A DNA stretch of 44,509 bases from positions 1-44,509 of the forward strand of contig DAOMNN010000024.1 in the NCBI GenBank assembly GCA_035443825.1, written 5' to 3'. Origin of the DNA: DAOMNN01 sp035443825. GTDB taxonomy: Bacteria > Pseudomonadota > Gammaproteobacteria > Burkholderiales > Rhodocyclaceae. Positions 17,052 through 24,697 of this stretch are shown here, piece after piece (position 1 is the stretch's first letter; every line of letters begins with the position of its first letter). Below the pieces are notes generated by a model. That model was not told the origin of the DNA. It did not search any database and saw nothing but the letters and a program-made list of their open reading frames with translations. A program made the translations under genes and the position numbers.

Positions 17052-17861
17052 ATGAATCCCATTGAATCCCTTAGCATCCCCGACGTGCAGCGCTCGGAGG
17101 ATATCCGCCAGCTCGCGATCAACAAGGTCGGGATCAAGGCCATCCGCCACCCTGTCAAGCTCAGCGAGCGCAATGGTGGCGTGCAGCACACGATTGCAGT
17201 ATTCAACATGTATGTTGGCCTGCCCCACAATTTCAAGGGCACCCACATGTCGCGCTTCGTGGAGATTCTGAACAGCAACGAACGCGAAATCTCGGTGGAA
17301 TCCTTCGAGCCCATGCTGCGCGAGATGGTCGAGCGCCTCGAGGCGGAGACAGGTCACGTCGAGATGACCTTCCCTTATTTCATCAACAAGGCCGCCCCGG
17401 TTTCCGGCGTGCAGAGCCTGATGGACTATGAGGTCACCTTCACCGGGGAGATCCGTGAAGGGGCCGTGTACGAATTCACGATGAAGATCGTGGTGCCGGT
17501 CACGAGCCTTTGCCCGTGTTCCAAGAAGATTTCCGACTACGGCGCACACAATCAGCGATCGCATGTGACGGTGACTGCAACCCTCAACGACCATCTTTGG
17601 ATCGAGGAGATCGTGCAACTCGTCGAACGCCAGGCCTCCTGTGAGCTTTATGGCCTGCTCAAGCGCCCCGACGAGAAGTTCGTCACCGAGCGCGCCTACG
17701 ACAACCCCAAGTTTGTCGAGGACATGGTGCGCGACGTCGCGGGGCTGCTGGACGCCGAGCCGCGCATCAGTGCGTTTGCCGTCGAGTCCGAGAACTTCGA
17801 GTCCATCCACAACCACTCCGCGTACGCGATCATCGAACGCGACAAGCGCACCCACGCTTGA
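17052..17861 (+). CDS. folE2: GTP cyclohydrolase FolE2 (type IB)
   Basis: FolE2 converts GTP to dihydroneopterin triphosphate, the first step of folate (and queuosine precursor) synthesis. It is the metal-promiscuous alternative to zinc-dependent FolE. The 269-residue protein starts at MNPIESLSIPDVQ; an upstream in-frame ATG at 17001 would overlap the promoter and lacks homology. The signature SLCPCSKKISDYGAHNQRSH contains C154, the likely metal-binding cysteine, and C156. Other conserved parts are HTIAVFNMYVGLP and the closing ESIHNHSAYA. It converges with the qhpG gene, 19 bp apart, with no visible terminator. Making queuosine precursor links it loosely to queG. Confidence 0.95.
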   Translation: MNPIESLSIPDVQRSEDIRQLAINKVGIKAIRHPVKLSERNGGVQHTIAVFNMYVGLPHNFKGTHMSRFVEILNSNEREISVESFEPMLREMVERLEAETGHVEMTFPYFINKAAPVSGVQSLMDYEVTFTGEIREGAVYEFTMKIVVPVTSLCPCSKKISDYGAHNQRSHVTVTATLNDHLWIEEIVQLVERQASCELYGLLKRPDEKFVTERAYDNPKFVEDMVRDVAGLLDAEPRISAFAVESENFESIHNHSAYAIIERDKRTHA

Positions 17862-17880
17862 GCGACGGTTCCGAAACCCT

Positions 17881-19227
17881 TCATGCGCGGGGACGTCTGA
17901 TCCAGCCCCGGTCGGACATCCAGGCGAGAACGGCCCCGGCGCGGGCCGCGTCCTGACCGAGCAGCGTCGCGAGGACGGGTTCGGGATCCGTTCCGGATGG
18001 AATCCGTCGCAGCGCGCGCAACAAGGGCGCAGCCGCATGCCCTCCCACATGCCACACGCCCAGTGGGTCCGCCGGGGTCACGACAACTTCTGCAGTCTCG
18101 ATGAATCCGGCGTTCATCACCGCCATTTCCCGGATCTCGACCATTTCCGGTGCGACCGGAACATGTGCCGGCACCGCATCGGGCCAGCTACGCCGCCTCG
18201 ACCAGAAAGGTCGATCCGGCCACCGACGCTCCAGTCGGCAGAAATCGCGCCCAATCCGCGCAAAGCGGTGAAACAGCGCGTCTATCCGTGCCCGATGAAA
18301 GCTCTGCGCCAACGACGCATCGTCCGGATGGCGAAGCATCGTATTGATTACCGCCGGCGCCTGCATCGCCGACGACAGGGCCTGGAACACACCGTTGCCC
18401 GACAGTGGATCCACGGCCATTGCGGCGTCTCCGACCCGAATCCAGTTCTTTCCGACCGGATTGCGGCACAGGACCGGCGTGCTGGATCGGGCATGGACGA
18501 CGCCCAGCGGCGCGGAATCGGCTGCAAACGGGCGGGCCGATTCCAAAGTCAGCAGATGCTCCTCACAGAACGCCTGCAGGCGCGACCTGGGCGGAAGCTT
18601 GCGTTCGGCCACGTCAAAAGTCAGCTGCAGGTATCTCCGACCATCATTCATCGATGCCATCCAGGCCCAACCGTCGGGGTGGCTTTGCACCGCCGAACGT
18701 GCCCGGGCAGGCGGGCCCTGGCGGCAATGCAGCACCGACACGGTTTCCGCGCCTCGCAGACGGCCGGCCCCGGCAGCGGGTGCCGCACGGCCGCGAGCCT
18801 CGACCACGAAGCCGGCTTCGAGCAGGGTCGCTACACCGCCCCGCAGAAGGGCTTCGACCTCGAAACCGTCGCCTCGCGCAGTGCAGCGTCGAACATGACC
18901 CACCAGCACGGCCACCCCGTTGCGCTCGAGATCCCGCAACAGGCTCCGGTCGAATGCCGATCGGTCGATGAGGCGCTCGGAATTGGCGCTGGTCGTTGCG
19001 CCGTTCCAGCTCACCTCACGACGCGATGGCTCGGGCAGGACATCCCAGAACGACTCGAATCCGGCGCCGTGCAGTCCGGCGACGACACGTTCCGATATGC
19101 CTTCGATCGCCGCGAACGATCGCGCTTCGGTGACGACAGCGACCCCGTAGCCGAGGCGCACAAGGCCGAGCGCCGTCGCTGCGCCGGCCGGTCCGCCACC
19201 CATGACCACGATCTCGAAGCGCCTCAT
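17881..19227 (-). CDS. qhpG: Flavoprotein monooxygenase for CTQ biogenesis, QhpG
   Basis: By homology and position this is QhpG, the FAD monooxygenase that hydroxylates the gamma-subunit tryptophan which becomes cysteine tryptophylquinone (CTQ). The 448-residue protein has the FAD-binding GGGPAGAATALGL (about residues 10-22) and the second FAD motif VGDAAMAVDPLSGNG (about 288-302), as in p-hydroxybenzoate hydroxylase-type enzymes. There is no signal peptide, so it acts in the cytoplasm before export of the gamma subunit. It is the last gene of the qhp set, 14 bp after qhpE. Known operons in Paracoccus share the order A-D-C-B-F-E-G seen here. Confidence 0.88.
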   Translation of the reverse strand: MRRFEIVVMGGGPAGAATALGLVRLGYGVAVVTEARSFAAIEGISERVVAGLHGAGFESFWDVLPEPSRREVSWNGATTSANSERLIDRSAFDRSLLRDLERNGVAVLVGHVRRCTARGDGFEVEALLRGGVATLLEAGFVVEARGRAAPAAGAGRLRGAETVSVLHCRQGPPARARSAVQSHPDGWAWMASMNDGRRYLQLTFDVAERKLPPRSRLQAFCEEHLLTLESARPFAADSAPLGVVHARSSTPVLCRNPVGKNWIRVGDAAMAVDPLSGNGVFQALSSAMQAPAVINTMLRHPDDASLAQSFHRARIDALFHRFARIGRDFCRLERRWPDRPFWSRRRSWPDAVPAHVPVAPEMVEIREMAVMNAGFIETAEVVVTPADPLGVWHVGGHAAAPLLRALRRIPSGTDPEPVLATLLGQDAARAGAVLAWMSDRGWIRRPRA

Positions 19228-19241
19228 CGTTCAATCCGATG

Positions 19242-19922
19242 TCAACCGATACGTCGCTCGGGGCCGCGGTGGCACGCCCGTTCGATCAGGAAGCGACGCA
19301 CCCCGGACAATACGGGTCGCCCCCCGCTGCCAAGGTAGCGCGCGACCTCGCCAGTCAGGTAAGCGCAGCCGGCACTCGCCCCTGTGCCCGCGCCCGACGT
19401 GCCCAGGGGTCGGACATGCGCGCCGAAATCGGCATGTTCGGACTCTAGATACGAGATCTGGCCGCGCTCACAGCGCGCATCACCCGTCATCCGGAACACG
19501 CCGGGGTATGCGGCCGGGTACACAGCCGCGCCCCGTGCCGGCGCCGATGCGCACAGGATCACCCCCGCCTTGAGCGCCCGCTCGCAGGCCAGTGCCAGAA
19601 CGTCACGATCCTGGCGCAGACCGAGGCTGAGGTTGATCGCCTGCGCCCCTTCCGCTACCAGCCAGTCGATCGCCATTGCGACCTGGCCTGCGGAGGTGGC
19701 AAGCCGCTCCCGAAAAACCTGCGCCACCAGGAATCGCGCCTCGGGCGCCTCCCACGCGATGATATCCACCATCTCGCTTCCGTGGCCAAGTTGATCCGCC
19801 AGCGCGTCGACGCGCTGCAACTGTCCTTCCGACAGGGTGAAGCCGGCGGACGCAAGCACCTTCGGTAGCTGGTCGGCGCGACAACCGCTGTCGACGATAC
19901 CGATCCGGACCGGGTCAGGCAT
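19242..19922 (-). CDS. qhpE: Subtilisin-like leader protease QhpE
   Basis: QhpE is the subtilase that cuts the leader from the cross-linked gamma subunit QhpC. The 226-residue protein is short for a subtilase but keeps the triad: D11 (IGIVDSG), H47 (LGHGSEM) and S183 (GTGASAGCAYLTG). No signal peptide or prodomain is present, fitting a cytoplasmic single-substrate protease. The usual oxyanion-hole Asn segment is replaced by CASAPARG (about 124-131) with no obvious Asn, which may be a family feature or a local change. The start overlaps the qhpF stop by 8 bp. Confidence 0.87.
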   Translation of the reverse strand: MPDPVRIGIVDSGCRADQLPKVLASAGFTLSEGQLQRVDALADQLGHGSEMVDIIAWEAPEARFLVAQVFRERLATSAGQVAMAIDWLVAEGAQAINLSLGLRQDRDVLALACERALKAGVILCASAPARGAAVYPAAYPGVFRMTGDARCERGQISYLESEHADFGAHVRPLGTSGAGTGASAGCAYLTGEVARYLGSGGRPVLSGVRRFLIERACHRGPERRIG

Positions 19923-21657
19923 CGATCGCTACCTCGGGCATCGAACCCGAAGCAGGCACGAGTCGTCCGGCGTCGAGCACCAGGCGCACATCGCACCCCG
20001 CAAGGGTCGAAGGCCGATGGCTGATGAGGATTCGTGTGCGCTGCGCAAACAGCCGGTCGACCGCCGCAATCACCTGCGCTTCGGTGTACTCGTCGACCGC
20101 CGAGGTCGCCTCGTCGAGCACCAGGACCACCGCTTGCTGCAGGAGCGCACGTGCAATCGCGATGCGCTGTTTCTCCCCACCCGACAACTGCTGTCCGCGC
20201 TCACCGAGTGGGGTATCAAGCCCATGCGGCAAGCGCTCGATCAACTCGTCCAGCTGCGCCTCGCGCGCTGCGTGCGCAACCGCCCCATCGCTCGCATCCG
20301 GCATGCCGTAGCGCAGGTTGTCGGCAAGCGTGCCGCGGAACACTACGATGTCCTGGCTGACCACCGCCACCGCCCGGCGCAGTTCCAGCAGCGCCAGTCG
20401 CCGCAGGTCGATCCCGTCCAAGCGCACGACACCCTGTTGCGGATCGTAGTGCCGGTGCAAGAGGTCGATCAGCGTCGTTTTTCCTGCGCCGGACACGCCG
20501 CTCACGCCCACCTTGCTGCCCGCGCGAAGACTGGCGCTGGCCCCCTTGAGGACGGGCTGGTCGCGGCCTGGATAGCCGAACACGATGTCTTCGAAACTCA
20601 CGGCCCCTGCAGCATTCGGAGGCAGTGAAAACGGCACGGCCGGCGGATCGACGTCCGGCTCGGCCTGGCGGAGTTCGTTCACACGCGCCAGGCTGACGCT
20701 CATGCGCTGGATGGCGACATAGAGTCCGAGGAGGCTGTTGACCGGTCCGACCGCCATCCCCAGATAGGTCGAGAAGGCAATCAGCGCACCCAGTTGCCAC
20801 TGCCCCTGTATGACCCACCAGCCCCCGACGAGAAAGGCCGCGGCGCGGGTGAGCGAGGTGAGCGTGCCGGGCACCGCATGGGTGAAGAATTCCGTCACCT
20901 GCAGGCGCAGCAGATCGGTGAGATAGCGGTCGTTCAACTTGTCCAGCCGCGCGCCCTCGCGTCGCTCCTGACCGGTCGCCTGGATGAACTTCATCGACGG
21001 CAGGGTCTCGATCAGAAAGCTCGACAGATCGGCCGATCGCTCTCGCAGTGAGCGCGTCCGATGTTCGATCTTGCGCCGCATCCAGCGCAGCCACATGACT
21101 TCGACCGGAATCAGGACCAGCACCAGCAGCGACAACTCCCACGACAGGGCAACGAGGAGAATCAAGGCGCCGGCCAGGCCGATCACGCTGCTTACCGCTG
21201 AAAAGAGGCTGTCGAGTGCGAAACGCTGGATCTCGGCGACGTCGCCATCGATACGTGACAGCAGGTCTCCCGTGCGCCGCTGTGCGAAGAACGCCGGCGA
21301 CAGACTTTGCAGATGTCGATACACGTCACTGCGCAGGGCGAACAGGATCTTTCCCGACAATCGCGTGTGCAGATAGCGATTGACGCCGGCAAGCACGGTA
21401 CCCGCAACCCCGACCAGCATCATGGTCACCGCAATCGCGACCAGGGTTGCATAGTCCTTGGCGAGCAGACCGTCGTCGATCAGCAGCTTCACCAGCCAGG
21501 GTTGCAGCAGGACCAGCATCGACGCCATCGCCGACAATGCGAGCAATCCGGCAATCGCCTTGCGTTGCGGTCTCACGAAGCCATACAGCCAGACGAATCC
21601 GCGGCGCAGCGATTCACGCTCGCGCATGTCATCCACCCGGACCAGCCAACTCAGCAT
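19915..21657 (-). CDS. qhpF: ABC exporter QhpF for the QHNDH gamma subunit
   Basis: A 580-residue half-transporter with an N-terminal six-helix ABC membrane domain (about 25-320) and a C-terminal ATPase. The ATPase shows Walker A GVSGAGKTT, signature LSGGEKQRIAIARALL and Walker B VLVLDEATSAVD. By homology it exports the folded, cross-linked gamma subunit to the periplasm; the leader of QhpC is not a Sec signal, so a dedicated exporter makes sense. I start at ATG 21657 (MLSWLVRV), preceded by AGGGGA; the open frame runs further upstream through a terminator and should not be used. No accessory C39 peptidase domain is present, since QhpE does the cutting. Confidence 0.88.
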   Translation of the reverse strand: MLSWLVRVDDMRERESLRRGFVWLYGFVRPQRKAIAGLLALSAMASMLVLLQPWLVKLLIDDGLLAKDYATLVAIAVTMMLVGVAGTVLAGVNRYLHTRLSGKILFALRSDVYRHLQSLSPAFFAQRRTGDLLSRIDGDVAEIQRFALDSLFSAVSSVIGLAGALILLVALSWELSLLVLVLIPVEVMWLRWMRRKIEHRTRSLRERSADLSSFLIETLPSMKFIQATGQERREGARLDKLNDRYLTDLLRLQVTEFFTHAVPGTLTSLTRAAAFLVGGWWVIQGQWQLGALIAFSTYLGMAVGPVNSLLGLYVAIQRMSVSLARVNELRQAEPDVDPPAVPFSLPPNAAGAVSFEDIVFGYPGRDQPVLKGASASLRAGSKVGVSGVSGAGKTTLIDLLHRHYDPQQGVVRLDGIDLRRLALLELRRAVAVVSQDIVVFRGTLADNLRYGMPDASDGAVAHAAREAQLDELIERLPHGLDTPLGERGQQLSGGEKQRIAIARALLQQAVVLVLDEATSAVDEYTEAQVIAAVDRLFAQRTRILISHRPSTLAGCDVRLVLDAGRLVPASGSMPEVAIDA

Positions 21658-21697
21658 GCCTGTCCCCTGCAATCCGGAAACGGGGTCATTATCAATG

Positions 21698-21730
21698 AAA
21701 AAGGGAGGCGCCTGCAGGGCGCCCCCCTTT
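21698..21730 (-). terminator. Strong terminator between qhpB and qhpF
   Basis: Read on the minus strand, GGGGGGCGCC, a CTGCA loop and GGCGCCTCCC form a 10-bp stem followed by five T (plus-strand bases 21698-21702). It lies 23 bp after the qhpB stop and about 40 bp before the qhpF start. It should end most transcripts from qhpA, leaving less message for qhpF-E-G. The plus-strand reading ends in only three T. Confidence 0.8.
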
Positions 21731-21752
21731 CCGATCAACGAATCGGCCCGTC

Positions 21753-22886
21753 TCAGTTACGGATTCTCGCCACGCGCAGATCGGCTGTCGACATGTCGCC
21801 AGGCAGTTGAATCCCTCCGATCTTGCTCAATGTTGCCGTGTCGTGGATGGAGATATCGTTGCCTGCCCCGCCGATGAAAAGCTTCTTGCCGTCCCCGGAA
21901 ATGTTCACGCTGTAGTAGGTATGCGGCAACTGCTCCACCAGCAGCGTCTCCTTCTTCGCGATGTCGTGTTTGGACACGGTGTTGAATGCGCCGTAAAGAA
22001 TATTCGAATCGTGCGGATCGGTCACGAAGGTGAAGATGATGAACTCGAACGGAATGGTCTCCATCTGCTCGGCCTCCCCGGTTTCGAGGTCGACCCGGCT
22101 CATGCCCCACCACCATTCGGCGGTCTCGAAATCCCAGTCCTCGCTTTCGAACCTCGCCGTCACGTAGGGCATGATGTACTCATTCACGTGCTCGCCCTGC
22201 GAGTGCATTGCAAATGCGTCCGGCGGCAGCCAAAGTGGCCCCCGGTCCCAACTCGCAAGCGCGGTGACGATACGGGTCGCCCCGGTCTTCGCATCGATTG
22301 CCTCGATGTCGGCACCGCCGAGGATCACCTCGCCCGTCGCGGTGGCGGCAATCTTGGTGATGCGGCGCTTGACCGGAAATGTCCGGACCGGCTTTGCATC
22401 CAGACCGTCGGCGATGTTAAACACCGCAAGGCGTGGTTCCAGCACTTCCATGCGGTCACTCAAATGTCGTACCGGGTTCTGCACCGTATACAGTTCCGTG
22501 CCGTCGACGCTGACTGCAATCGACTGGAAGCTCTTGACCTTGACGTCGTCGCTCGACTGCGCGGCCGAGAACACGATGCGGCAATTGCTGATGTCAATGC
22601 CGTACACATCCTCCCACATGTTGCTGAGCACATAGGCGACCCGCCCATCCGGCGATATCGCCATCGCACCCGACCCGAACTTGCCGGGTATGTCGCAACT
22701 GCGCACAATCGCGTGCGAGGTCATGTCCATGACATGCAGCTTCCCCGGACGTGTCACGGTCAGGAGATACTCCTCGGTCGGGGCAGTCGTCGCAGCGACG
22801 GCCGTCGTCGCGTACCCTGCCGCCAGGGTACCGATTGCCGCGACGGCGGTCAGGCCGGCAGTCGTGATAAGTCGCTTCAGAGTCAT
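21753..22886 (-). CDS. qhpB: QHNDH beta subunit (seven-bladed propeller)
   Basis: The beta subunit of periplasmic quinohemoprotein amine dehydrogenase, a seven-bladed beta propeller that packs against the CTQ-bearing gamma subunit and helps form the active site. The 377-residue precursor starts with a Sec signal peptide (about 1-32, ending TTAVAATTA). It then shows repeated propeller strands such as LLTVTRPGKLHVMDMTS, MAISPDGRVAYVLSN, IAVSVDGTELYTVQN and VNISGDGKKLFIGGAG. It lies 15 bp after qhpC with AGGGAGCA ahead of its ATG, and is followed by a strong terminator. Confidence 0.92.
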   Translation of the reverse strand: MTLKRLITTAGLTAVAAIGTLAAGYATTAVAATTAPTEEYLLTVTRPGKLHVMDMTSHAIVRSCDIPGKFGSGAMAISPDGRVAYVLSNMWEDVYGIDISNCRIVFSAAQSSDDVKVKSFQSIAVSVDGTELYTVQNPVRHLSDRMEVLEPRLAVFNIADGLDAKPVRTFPVKRRITKIAATATGEVILGGADIEAIDAKTGATRIVTALASWDRGPLWLPPDAFAMHSQGEHVNEYIMPYVTARFESEDWDFETAEWWWGMSRVDLETGEAEQMETIPFEFIIFTFVTDPHDSNILYGAFNTVSKHDIAKKETLLVEQLPHTYYSVNISGDGKKLFIGGAGNDISIHDTATLSKIGGIQLPGDMSTADLRVARIRN

Positions 22887-22901
22887 CCGGGCTGCTCCCT
22901 G

Positions 22902-23225
22902 TCAGTCGTTGTCTTCAAAGATGCCGTCGAGCTTGCGCCAGTCCTTGTCGGCCTTGTCGGCACCCTGCCCCCAGTCCGGATAGCTGTTCATCGTGTCCGG
23001 CACCTGGGCCGGCCACCAGCACGAATCCGCGCAGCCATACAAGTCCGCCTCCATCGGCTGACACAGGGAACCCAGCCCCCCGAAGGGATCGATCTCCCAG
23101 CCGGGGTCTACAGTCGCCGTGCATCCGACCACGGTCTGCATCGCCACGACTTCCTCGACCTCGGAGGGGCTCGCGGCCTGCTCGAGCAGCTGCGCTTTCC
23201 TGTTCAAGGATTTGAGATGTTTCAT
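22902..23225 (-). CDS. qhpC: QHNDH gamma subunit, cross-linked CTQ catalytic peptide
   Basis: The small catalytic subunit that carries cysteine tryptophylquinone. The 107-residue precursor has a 28-residue non-Sec leader and a 79-residue mature part, the same mature length I recall for the Pseudomonas putida protein. With an offset of 28, all cross-linking residues known from structures are present: C35-E44, C55-D61 and C69-D77 for the three Cys-to-Asp/Glu thioethers, and C65-W71 for CTQ. Both Trp of CWWPAQVPD are kept. The radical-SAM enzyme QhpD makes the thioethers, QhpG oxidises the Trp, QhpE removes the leader and QhpF exports. Its ATG directly abuts the qhpD stop codon. Identification is very secure despite its small size. 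Confidence 0.97.
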   Translation of the reverse strand: MKHLKSLNRKAQLLEQAASPSEVEEVVAMQTVVGCTATVDPGWEIDPFGGLGSLCQPMEADLYGCADSCWWPAQVPDTMNSYPDWGQGADKADKDWRKLDGIFEDND

Positions 23226-24653
23226 TCAGGCACTCCTCCTCGGAGACACATGTGCGGCAAAGAACCCCGGGTTCTCTGTAATGATTCGTGCATATACTTC
23301 GATACCGAAATCGATCCAGTCACGCAGATGGTCGCAATAGTGGTATGACGGATGCGTCGCATCGCCGTACTTCGCGTAGCTCTCGTGATAGCACCCGCCC
23401 GAACAGATGTTGCGGATGCGACACGTCTGACAGCCGGTTCCGGCCCGATCCAGGCGTTTTTCCACGAATGCGGCCAGGCGCGGCCGGTCGATGCCCTTGT
23501 CAACGTCACCGAACAGCGGCATGTCCGAACCGGTGAAGCGATGACACAGGTTGAGCCCGCCGTTGCCGTCGACCGCCAGCAACCCTACGCCCGCGCCGCA
23601 AGGCAACTGCTTCTTGTTGCCTTCGTGCATGTCCGTTAGCAGCTGGTGCATGTTGCCGAAACCGACGTTGCGTCCCGCCAGCGCCGCTTCGAGATAACGG
23701 CGGCCGAGACGCTTCAGGCCGGCGAACACTTCGGCCAGTTCGCCCGGGGGAAGGTTGAAGGCGGCAATCTCGCCCGACGTCACCGGCCCGAACCCGACCT
23801 CGTGAAATCCCAGCTCTCCCTGCAGATGATCGAAAATGCGCTCCACATCGGTGGCACCCTGGGTGAGGGTCACACGGCAGCCGACCGGACGGGCGGTGTA
23901 GCGCGCCAGGAGCATCTCGACCTTGCGCCGGACGACATCGTAGGTCCCATGGCCACCGATCGTACGTCGGTTCCGGTCGTGCATCGCCTTGGGACCGTCC
24001 ATTGAAACGGTCAGCCCGAAGCGGTGGGCGTTGAACCAGTCCACCAGTGACTCGTTGAGCAGGGTTGCGTTGGTCGTCAGCGTGAAATCCACCACAGCGC
24101 CGTGACGGGCAAAACGCGGTTCGCAGTACGCCACCACGTCGCGGATGAGATCAACATTGGTGAGCGGTTCGCCACCGAAGAACACCACGTTGTAGCGGGG
24201 CTGGTCCGGAGACTCCCGCAACAGCATCTCGATCGACTTGATTGCCGTGTCGTAAGCCATCTTGCGACCGTCCGCCGGTTTCGCGAGGTCTTCCTTGTAG
24301 CAATAGGTGCAACTGAGATTGCAGCCGGTGTTGATGTTCAGCACCACCGTCGTCAGCGGAAACTTCGTGACAGCCCGTGGCGACTGGTTGATCCGTGCGA
24401 CGGCACCGCTGTCGACGATCACCTCCAGCGAGCGCAGTTCCTCGATCGCTTCCGCAACCGCAGCCGACCCGTACCTGGGCGAAAGCTGTTCGCGCAACAG
24501 CCCGACGCCGACATGCTCGTGCCGGTCGAACAGGGCAAGCAACTCGCGGCTCAGACCATCGAGTTCGAACAGGCCGCTGCTCGGAACGTGAAACAGCATC
24601 TGCCGCGTGTCCACATCGACACGGTGCAGATTGGGTCTCACCAGAGTCATCAT
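23226..24653 (-). CDS. qhpD: Radical-SAM thioether-forming enzyme QhpD
   Basis: QhpD forms the three intra-peptide thioether bonds in the QHNDH gamma subunit. The 475-residue protein has the radical-SAM cluster C111-NLS-C115-TY-C118. A SPASM-type C-terminal region holds auxiliary-cluster cysteines in LPCGAGVG, NLCHRF, GCQTCRIRNICSGGC and YHYCDH. An N-terminal peptide-recognition-like domain precedes the SAM barrel (about 1-95). I chose ATG 24653 because GAGGTG is 9 bases ahead; ATG 24659 is 3 bases from it and less likely. The open frame extends much further upstream over qhpA, which is a shadow. It lies between the structural genes A and C, as in known qhp operons. Confidence 0.93.
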   Translation of the reverse strand: MMTLVRPNLHRVDVDTRQMLFHVPSSGLFELDGLSRELLALFDRHEHVGVGLLREQLSPRYGSAAVAEAIEELRSLEVIVDSGAVARINQSPRAVTKFPLTTVVLNINTGCNLSCTYCYKEDLAKPADGRKMAYDTAIKSIEMLLRESPDQPRYNVVFFGGEPLTNVDLIRDVVAYCEPRFARHGAVVDFTLTTNATLLNESLVDWFNAHRFGLTVSMDGPKAMHDRNRRTIGGHGTYDVVRRKVEMLLARYTARPVGCRVTLTQGATDVERIFDHLQGELGFHEVGFGPVTSGEIAAFNLPPGELAEVFAGLKRLGRRYLEAALAGRNVGFGNMHQLLTDMHEGNKKQLPCGAGVGLLAVDGNGGLNLCHRFTGSDMPLFGDVDKGIDRPRLAAFVEKRLDRAGTGCQTCRIRNICSGGCYHESYAKYGDATHPSYHYCDHLRDWIDFGIEVYARIITENPGFFAAHVSPRRSA

Positions 24654-24697
24654 GCCCATGCTCACCTCTAAGTCCTGGGTGCAACTGCCGCAGTCGT

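Noticed and set aside
17641..19338. 565-residue open frame on the plus strand
   Set aside because: Covers the end of folE2 in another frame and runs antisense to qhpG; no domain.
21658..21738. N-terminal extension of qhpF
   Set aside because: It would translate the terminator hairpin, and a good ribosome binding site precedes ATG 21657.
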